Translations under genes and position numbers: made by a program
Notes under the pieces: generated by a model
The model's input: only the letters and a program-made list of their open reading frames with translations
What the model was told of the DNA's origin: nothing
Databases searched by the model: none
In this document: in pieces, positions 58,163 through 64,000 of the stretch
How the letters are laid out: each line of letters begins with the position of its first letter
Numbering within the stretch: position 1 is the stretch's first letter
Origin: CAZHTS01 sp964535315
Lineage (GTDB): Bacteria; Chloroflexota; Anaerolineae; Anaerolineales; Anaerolineaceae
DNA length: 64,000 nucleotides
Direction of reading: 5' to 3'
NCBI GenBank assembly: GCA_964535315.1
Contig: CAZHTS010000001.1
Location: 99,196-163,195, forward strand

Positions 58163-61087
58163 CTATTCTACCATATTTGCCAGTTGTGCAACTCCTACAC
58201 CATTTTCATCTGCCTCCAGGTAGGCCTTCAAGAACTGGCCGGTATATGATTCCGCTACCTGGCAAACCTCTTCAGGCGTACCCACGGCCACCAGCTGGCC
58301 GCCGCGGTCGCCGCCATCCGGCCCCAGGTCGATCAGGTAATCGGCCACCTTAATGATGTCCAGGTTGTGCTCGATGATCAAAACCGAATTGCCATTCTCC
58401 ACCAATCGTTGCAAAACCTCGATCAGACGATGCACATCCGCAGCGTGCAGGCCAACCGACGGCTCATCCAGGACGTAGAGCGTCCGGCCGGTGGCGCGCC
58501 GCGAAAGCTCACGCGCCAGCTTGACCCGCTGCGCCTCGCCACCCGAGAGCGTCGTCGCCGGCTGGCCAATGCGCACGTATCCCAGCCCCACATCGACCAG
58601 GGTCTGTAGCTTGTTGACAATCGAAGGGAAGGCCGAAAACAGCCCCACCCCTTCTTCTACCGTGGTGTCCAATACATCCGCAATCGACTTGCCCTTAAAG
58701 TGCACCTGCAAAGTCTCGCGATTAAAACGCGCCCCGTGGCACACGTCACACGGCACATACACATCCGGCAGGAATTGCATCTCGATGCGCAGCTGCCCCT
58801 GCCCCTGGCAGGCCTCGCAGCGTCCTCCGTGCACGTTGAACGAAAAGCGCCCGGCCTTATAACCGCGCATCTTGCTCTCGGGCATCTCGGCAAACAACTG
58901 GCGCACCTCATCAAAAACGCCCGTGTACGTTCCAGGGTTAGAGCGCGGCGTGCGCCCGATGGGGGATTGGTCGATGTTGATGACTTTATCGATGTATTCC
59001 AGGCCGTCGATACGGTCATATTCTCCCGGCTGGGTGTGAGCGCCGTTGATCTCACGCGCCAGCAGGTTGTACAGCACGTCCACCATCAACGTCGACTTTC
59101 CCGAACCGGACACGCCGGTAATACATACCAGCCGCCCCAACGGTATCTTGACCGATACGTTCTTTAAATTGTTGGCGCGCGCCCCCACAATCTGTAAATA
59201 CTTGCCGTTGCCGTTGCGACGTTGCTCGGGCATCGGCACCTGCATGCGCCGCGACAGATACGCCCCGGTCAACGACTTCGGGTTCTGCAAGATGCGCTCC
59301 ACCGGCCCCTCGGCGATGATGTGCCCGCCGTGCTCGCCGGCCCCAGGGCCCAGATCGACAATCCAATCCGCCTCGCGAATCGTCTCCTCGTCGTGTTCCA
59401 CGACCAGGACGGTGTTGCCAATATCGCGCAGATGCTTGAGCGTGGCCAGCAGACGGGTGTTATCGCGCGGGTGCAGCCCGATTGAGGGTTCATCCAGAAC
59501 GTACAGCACGCCCATCAGGCGCGAGCCAATCTGCGTCGCCAGGCGAATACGCTGCGCCTCGCCGCCCGACAGCGAGCCAGCCGAACGGCGCAGGGTCAGA
59601 TAGTCCAATCCCACATCCACCAGAAAGCCCAGGCGCGACTGAATTTCTTTCAGAATGCGCTCGGCAATCGTCCGCTGGCGCGTATTGAGCACGCCCTCTT
59701 CTTTGGCCAACCGGCGCGTCCATTCCAGCGTCCGCAGCACCGGCCAGTCGGTCACCTCAACGATGTTATGATCGTCGACCAGCACGGCCAGCGCCTCCGG
59801 GCGCAGGCGGGTGCCCTTACAGTTCGGGCAGGGCCGGTCGCTCATGAACTCGGCGATTTTATTGCGGATATACTCCGATTGCGTGTCGCGGTAACGGCGC
59901 TCCATATTGGCAACCACCCCCTCGAAAGCCGACTGGAAGGTCGTCTGGCGGTCGCGCCCCTGCATGTGAATGGTGATCTCCTGCCCACCGGTGCCGTACA
60001 GGATTTTGTCCAGCTTATCTTTGCTCAGACTGCGCACCGGGGCGTTCAGGTCAATGTGATAATGATGCGCCACCGCCTCGACCATTTGCCAGTAGTACCC
60101 CCCCTGATCGCGCGGCCCGTTCCACTCCAACGCCACGATCGCCCCTTCATTCAACGAGCGATCCGCATCAGGGATCAACAGCTCGGGATCGATCTCCAGC
60201 TTGCTGCCCAGGCCCTGACAGTCCGGGCAGGCCCCGTGCGGGGTGTTGAACGAGAAGGTGCGCGGCTCGATCTCCGGCAGGCTGACGCCGTGCTCAGGAC
60301 AGGCCAGGTGCTCGGAGAAGAGCAGGTCTTGGGGCGGGTCTAACGACAGGTTTTGCACCGTCAGGTAGCCCTCGCCCACCTTCAACGCCGTTTCGACCGA
60401 ATCGGTCAGGCGCGAACGTTCGGACTGGCGCTCGCCATCCGTCTCCGGCGCAGACAGCACCAAGCGGTCGACCACCGCCTCGATGGTGTGCGCCTTGTAA
60501 CGGTCGAGGGTGATCTCCTCATCCAGGTTATACACCTTACCGTCCACGCGCACCCGCACGAAACCCGCTTTGCGAATTTCGTCGAAGACCGCCTGGTAGG
60601 TGCCCTTGCGCCCACGCACCACCGGCGCCAGGATCAACAGGCGACTGCCGGCCGGCAGGGCTTCGATCACCTCCACGATTTCCTGCGCCGACTGGCGGGC
60701 AACCTCGCGCCCGCACACCGGGCAGTGCGGCACGCCCACCCGCGCAAACAGCAAGCGCATATAATCGTAGATCTCGGTCACCGTCCCCACCGTCGAACGC
60801 GGGTTGTGTGAGGTGGCCTTCTGGTCAATCGACACCGCCGGCGACAGCCCATCGATGTAATCCACGTCCGGTTTGTCCATCTGTCCCAGGAACTGGCGCG
60901 CATAAGCCGACAGCGACTCGACGTAGCGCCGCTGTCCTTCGGCGAAGATGGTGTCAAAAGCCAGCGACGACTTGCCCGATCCCGACAGACCGGTGATGAC
61001 CACCAGCTTATCCCGTGGGATTTCCACGGTAATGTTCTTCAGGTTGTGTTGGCGGGCGCCAACCACACGAATGACATTTTGAGACAT
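58163..61087 (-). CDS. uvrA: Excinuclease ABC subunit A
   Basis: 974 residues, normal length. Two ABC ATPase halves: Walker A GLSGSGKSS near residue 32 and GVSGSGKST near 652, signatures LSGGEAQRIR near 500 and LSGGEAQRVK near 840, Walker B VLDEPSIGLHPRD and VLDEPSVGLHAAD. Three zinc sites: C-x18-type CPEHG...CPDC near 265-290, CPNCKGTRLR near 420 and CEACQGQG...CDVCHGARF near 750. UvrA2B scans DNA for bulky damage and starts nucleotide excision repair. An extended -10 box lies upstream. Confidence 0.98.
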   Translation of the reverse strand: MSQNVIRVVGARQHNLKNITVEIPRDKLVVITGLSGSGKSSLAFDTIFAEGQRRYVESLSAYARQFLGQMDKPDVDYIDGLSPAVSIDQKATSHNPRSTVGTVTEIYDYMRLLFARVGVPHCPVCGREVARQSAQEIVEVIEALPAGSRLLILAPVVRGRKGTYQAVFDEIRKAGFVRVRVDGKVYNLDEEITLDRYKAHTIEAVVDRLVLSAPETDGERQSERSRLTDSVETALKVGEGYLTVQNLSLDPPQDLLFSEHLACPEHGVSLPEIEPRTFSFNTPHGACPDCQGLGSKLEIDPELLIPDADRSLNEGAIVALEWNGPRDQGGYYWQMVEAVAHHYHIDLNAPVRSLSKDKLDKILYGTGGQEITIHMQGRDRQTTFQSAFEGVVANMERRYRDTQSEYIRNKIAEFMSDRPCPNCKGTRLRPEALAVLVDDHNIVEVTDWPVLRTLEWTRRLAKEEGVLNTRQRTIAERILKEIQSRLGFLVDVGLDYLTLRRSAGSLSGGEAQRIRLATQIGSRLMGVLYVLDEPSIGLHPRDNTRLLATLKHLRDIGNTVLVVEHDEETIREADWIVDLGPGAGEHGGHIIAEGPVERILQNPKSLTGAYLSRRMQVPMPEQRRNGNGKYLQIVGARANNLKNVSVKIPLGRLVCITGVSGSGKSTLMVDVLYNLLAREINGAHTQPGEYDRIDGLEYIDKVINIDQSPIGRTPRSNPGTYTGVFDEVRQLFAEMPESKMRGYKAGRFSFNVHGGRCEACQGQGQLRIEMQFLPDVYVPCDVCHGARFNRETLQVHFKGKSIADVLDTTVEEGVGLFSAFPSIVNKLQTLVDVGLGYVRIGQPATTLSGGEAQRVKLARELSRRATGRTLYVLDEPSVGLHAADVHRLIEVLQRLVENGNSVLIIEHNLDIIKVADYLIDLGPDGGDRGGQLVAVGTPEEVCQVAESYTGQFLKAYLEADENGVGVAQLANMVE

Positions 61088-61118
61088 AAGTATACCTTTA
61101 GCACGGGAGGTTATCCCG

Positions 61119-61127
61119 ATTATAGCA
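61119..61127 (-). promoter_or_regulatory. Extended -10 promoter of uvrA
   Basis: TGCTATAAT on the minus strand fits TGnTATAAT, 31 bases before the uvrA ATG. A short CGGGA/TCCCG hairpin follows in the leader. No clear LexA box was recognised. Confidence 0.6.
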
Positions 61128-61305
61128 CAAATGTTTTAGTTTGCGCCCTGCCGATTTTACGCAGCAAGGTAACAAGTGATTATACCATCCCCACAAGCGA
61201 CTCCATGATAGAATAAAGCAAGTCACAGCCTCCATTCAGGGGGATCACAGCACAGTCACCGTCACCCCACAGTTTAGCGTATTACCGTTTTCGGGAGGGA
61301 TCAAG

Positions 61306-64000
61306 ATGCACGCCCCACATACATTCATACCCAGATGGAATGGCAAATTTGCACGCCTGCTGGCCATCCTGTTTGTCTTGCTTGCCGCGCTGCCGGCGGG
61401 CAGCGCCACCGCCGCCCCACACCGGGCGATTGGCGACCAGAACTGGAGCGTGCCCCTTCATGCCAACGCCAACGTGTTTGCCTTCGCCAGCTACGGCGAC
61501 CTGATGTATCTCGCCGGTAGTTTCACCAGCATCGACGGGACAGAAGTTAACCGGATCATCCGCTGGGACGGCAGCAGTTGGACGCCGTTGGGTGCCGGCG
61601 CCAACGAAGCGATCAGAGCCCTGGCGGTCGACGCCGCCGGCAACCTGTACGCCGGCGGGGCCTTCACCGAAATGGACGGCATCCCCTGCAAGGTTGCCAA
61701 ATGGACGCCGGATGGCGACGGCGGAAGCTGGAGCGGGCTGGGCAGCCCCGGCGATAACGGTTACATCCTGGCCCTGGCAGTCGCAGCGGATGGCAGCCTG
61801 TATGCCGGCGGCGCTTTTAACGGCAAGGTGGCTCGCCACAATGGCTCAACCTGGAGCAGTATCGGGGATCTGGGAAATAATAGTTACAATAACATCAATG
61901 CCATGATGATAGCCCCTTCCGGAACGCCATCCGCCGGGTTGTATATAGGCACCAACTACGGCGCCAAAAAATTACAGGGCTCCTCCTGGACATCCATTAC
62001 AGGCGGCAAGATTTATGCCCTGGCGACCGCCAGCGACGGCACGCTGTACGTCGGCGGCAGCTTCGGAGAAATCAACGGCGTACGTGCCCTCAATCTCGCC
62101 CGGCGTCTACCTAACGGGCAATGGACGGCGCTCAGTGATAACAATGTGTCCACCCTGGATGACGGCCCGGCCGGCGGTGATGTCTGGGCGCTGGCCGTCG
62201 ACAGCCGCGGCAACGTCTACGCCGGTGGGACATTTAGCGCCGCCGGGTATCAGATCCCCGCTTCCGGCATCGCCAAATGGTCCCCCACCGCCAACAACGG
62301 CCAGGGCAAATGGTCGGGGTTGGGCAGCGGCCTCTCCTGGTGGGTGCAGACGCTGGCGATTAACAGCGCCGGTGAAGTCCTCGCCGGCGGCATCATCACC
62401 CACGTGGCCGGCGCCTATACCGGCAGCAACTTCGCCCGCTGGCAAGGGTTCCCCGCCGCCACCGACTTTACCCGCCAGCTGCTGCCCGACAGCACGTATA
62501 CCTTCAGCACGGCAGACTTCACCAACGCCTTCACCTCGTACGAAAACGGCCTGGCCCAGATCCAGATCACCTCGCTGCCCACCCACGGCGAACTGCAATA
62601 CGATGGCGCCGCCGTCAGCGACGAACAGGTCATCCTGGCTGCCAATCTCAACCTGTTGAGCTACACCCCCGCCTCCGGCTGGCTGGGCGACGATCATTTC
62701 ACCTGGAAAGGCCGCGACGATATTTTTGAAGCGGGCGAAGCCACCGTGACCCTGCGCACCCGCACCAACCAGGCCCCCGTCGCCAGCGCCTACAGCGTCC
62801 AGGTCAACGAAGACAACTACTACGACTTCACCCCTCAAGATTTTCTCGATCACGCCAGCGACCCCGACGGCGACACGCTCGAAAAGGTCAAGATCGTCTC
62901 GCTCCCCGACGCTGCCCACGGCGTGCTGCGGTGGTTCGTCAACCCCATCCCGGCCGGTTACGAGTTCGACCCGGCCGTGGTACAGAAAAATAGTCTTACC
63001 TCGTTCGCCTTCAGACCGGCCCAAAACTGGAACGGCACCACCACCTTCACCTGGAGTGGGCGCGACTGGCACGATTACGGCAACACCGTGCAGATCACCA
63101 TCACGGTCAACCCGGTCGACGACCCGCCGACCCTGTCCGGCTTCAGCCGCCAGACGATCCAAAACGCCCCGTTGGAATTCTACCCCGAAGATTTCACCGC
63201 CCGCTACAGCGACGTCGAAGGCGCCGCGCTGCATACCGTAAAAATCACCTCGCTGCCCGGCTCCGGCCAGTTGACCCTGAACGGCAGCCCGCTGGCCGTC
63301 AATCAGGAAATCGCCGCCGCCGACCTGGGCGCCCTGAGCTACTCCCCCGCCGCGGACTGGATCGGCCAGACCAGCTTCAAATGGAACGCCAGCGACGGAG
63401 CGCTGTACGCTGTCAGCCCGGCTACCACCACGATCACCGTTTCCGAAGGCACACCGCCGCAGCTCACCTCCTTCGGCTACACCCTCCATCTGCCGCATAC
63501 GTTCAGCGCCGACCAATTCAACGCCCATTTCAGCGACGCCGGCGGCGGCGCGTTGCAGACCGTAAAAATTCTCACGCTGCCCGAACAGGGCACGCTGCAG
63601 CTCGACGGCGTCGCCGTAAGCGTCAACCAGCGCATCCCCGCCGCCCAACTGAACACGCTCGTTTACCGGCCGCCCGACGGCTGGTCCGGCGACGCCGGCT
63701 TTAGCTGGAACGCCAGCAACGGTCTGGCCTACGCCGCCTCTCCGGCCACCGTCGGCCTGCACGTCAACGCCAATCACGCCCCCACCCTCGCCATCACCCG
63801 CCGCCGCCTGATGCAGGACTATACCCTCACCTTCCAGGCGCGTTTCTTCACCCGCGGCTACAGCGACCCGGACGGCGACCCGGCGCAATCCATTCGCATC
63901 AGCGCCCTGCCGGCGCAAGGCGCCCTGTCCTTTAACGGCGTCCCGCTCAGCGCCGGGCAGGTGATCCCCATCGGCCAGATCGGCGCGCTGGTCTACACCC
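61306..64000 (+). CDS. Very large secreted repeat protein: propeller plus tandem cadherin-like domains (3' truncated by window edge)
   Basis: The frame starts at ATG 61306 after GGGAGGG and stays open to the window end (898 residues seen). A signal peptide (residues 13-35) is followed by a propeller region (about 40-380) with blades ending LYAGGAFTEMDG, LYVGGSFGEING or VYAGGTFSAAG. From about residue 380 come tandem cadherin/Ig-like repeats of about 95-120 residues (near 385, 488, 604, 716 and 824), each with a SLPxxGxL...LSYxPxxxWxGxxxFxWxxxD pattern. This is an adhesin-like surface protein. The C-terminus, where a sorting or anchor signal would be, is outside the window. Confidence 0.9.
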   Translation, partial: MHAPHTFIPRWNGKFARLLAILFVLLAALPAGSATAAPHRAIGDQNWSVPLHANANVFAFASYGDLMYLAGSFTSIDGTEVNRIIRWDGSSWTPLGAGANEAIRALAVDAAGNLYAGGAFTEMDGIPCKVAKWTPDGDGGSWSGLGSPGDNGYILALAVAADGSLYAGGAFNGKVARHNGSTWSSIGDLGNNSYNNINAMMIAPSGTPSAGLYIGTNYGAKKLQGSSWTSITGGKIYALATASDGTLYVGGSFGEINGVRALNLARRLPNGQWTALSDNNVSTLDDGPAGGDVWALAVDSRGNVYAGGTFSAAGYQIPASGIAKWSPTANNGQGKWSGLGSGLSWWVQTLAINSAGEVLAGGIITHVAGAYTGSNFARWQGFPAATDFTRQLLPDSTYTFSTADFTNAFTSYENGLAQIQITSLPTHGELQYDGAAVSDEQVILAANLNLLSYTPASGWLGDDHFTWKGRDDIFEAGEATVTLRTRTNQAPVASAYSVQVNEDNYYDFTPQDFLDHASDPDGDTLEKVKIVSLPDAAHGVLRWFVNPIPAGYEFDPAVVQKNSLTSFAFRPAQNWNGTTTFTWSGRDWHDYGNTVQITITVNPVDDPPTLSGFSRQTIQNAPLEFYPEDFTARYSDVEGAALHTVKITSLPGSGQLTLNGSPLAVNQEIAAADLGALSYSPAADWIGQTSFKWNASDGALYAVSPATTTITVSEGTPPQLTSFGYTLHLPHTFSADQFNAHFSDAGGGALQTVKILTLPEQGTLQLDGVAVSVNQRIPAAQLNTLVYRPPDGWSGDAGFSWNASNGLAYAASPATVGLHVNANHAPTLAITRRRLMQDYTLTFQARFFTRGYSDPDGDPAQSIRISALPAQGALSFNGVPLSAGQVIPIGQIGALVYT

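Noticed and set aside
62107..63918. 603-residue minus-strand open frame in the large surface-protein gene
   Set aside because: Gly/Val/Ala-rich translation without motifs, opposite a plus-strand frame with signal peptide and regular repeats.

Overview
The window is a high-GC stretch of bacterial chromosome, one scaffold join included. It most resembles a Chloroflexota genome of the Anaerolineae type. This is inferred from gene content: lipoproteins with long Thr/Pro linkers, secreted proteins with NBR1-type Ig (FW) domains, many carbohydrate ABC transporters, a C-terminal FtsZ tail ending DLPAFMRRR, and several genes that look leaderless. No rRNA, tRNA, CRISPR array, transposase or phage gene was seen. 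Coding density is high and no gene-free stretch exceeds 300 bases.

Layout. 1-4982: the C-terminal part of a STAND/TPR regulator, a RACo-type ferredoxin-ATPase and a membrane protein. 4993-13076: a carbon-use operon (GntR regulator, SIS-domain protein, ROK kinase, sugar-binding lipoprotein, two permeases, two Gfo/Idh/MocA dehydrogenases) with a clear promoter, a 16-bp palindromic operator and a strong terminator. 13150-17838: an exported unknown protein, a MarR regulator, an exported M3 oligoendopeptidase, a zinc-ribbon protein and a small unknown. 17851-28685: a long minus-strand operon that starts with a LacI regulator under its own tandem operator and runs through a family-5 solute-binding protein, DppBCDF-like subunits, a VOC protein, a YhfX-type racemase, a BadF/GlcNAc-type kinase and a TIM-barrel protein. 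28700-31268: a GyrI-like protein, a DUF1152 protein and a divergent WYL regulator. 31413-38236: an LVIVD-repeat lipoprotein, SlyD (broken by a scaffold gap) and a MoxR/DUF58/DUF4129 cluster. 38245-40034: tungstate-type ABC ATPase and permease. 40149-45083: a six-gene minus-strand cluster built round a divergent FtsZ. 45230-51034: an epimerase-like protein, a GH57 protein and a giant GH13 protein. 51241-53908: two FW-domain lipoproteins flanking queG. 54072-58124: a WD40-like protein, TIGR03943 protein, UPF0718 permease and LysM protein. 58163-61087: uvrA. 61306-64000: the start of a very large surface protein.

The two transport operons share a design: a regulator first, then a lipoprotein binding protein, a hairpin before the permease genes, and a sugar kinase in the same unit. 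This suggests uptake and phosphorylation of sugars or amino sugars, perhaps from polysaccharide or cell-wall debris. Substrates cannot be read from sequence alone.

The most unusual locus is 40149-45083. Its FtsZ keeps the GTP-binding loops but carries His in place of the T7-loop Asp (E. coli D212) needed for GTP hydrolysis. It sits with an exported TIM-barrel protein whose two expected catalytic Glu positions are both lost, plus small membrane-associated or unknown proteins. This is the best candidate here for an undescribed system. A second clear result is that the 100-N gap at 33715-33814 is flanked by identical 55-bp ends. Merging them restores an in-frame SlyD tail, so the gap is probably an assembly artefact.
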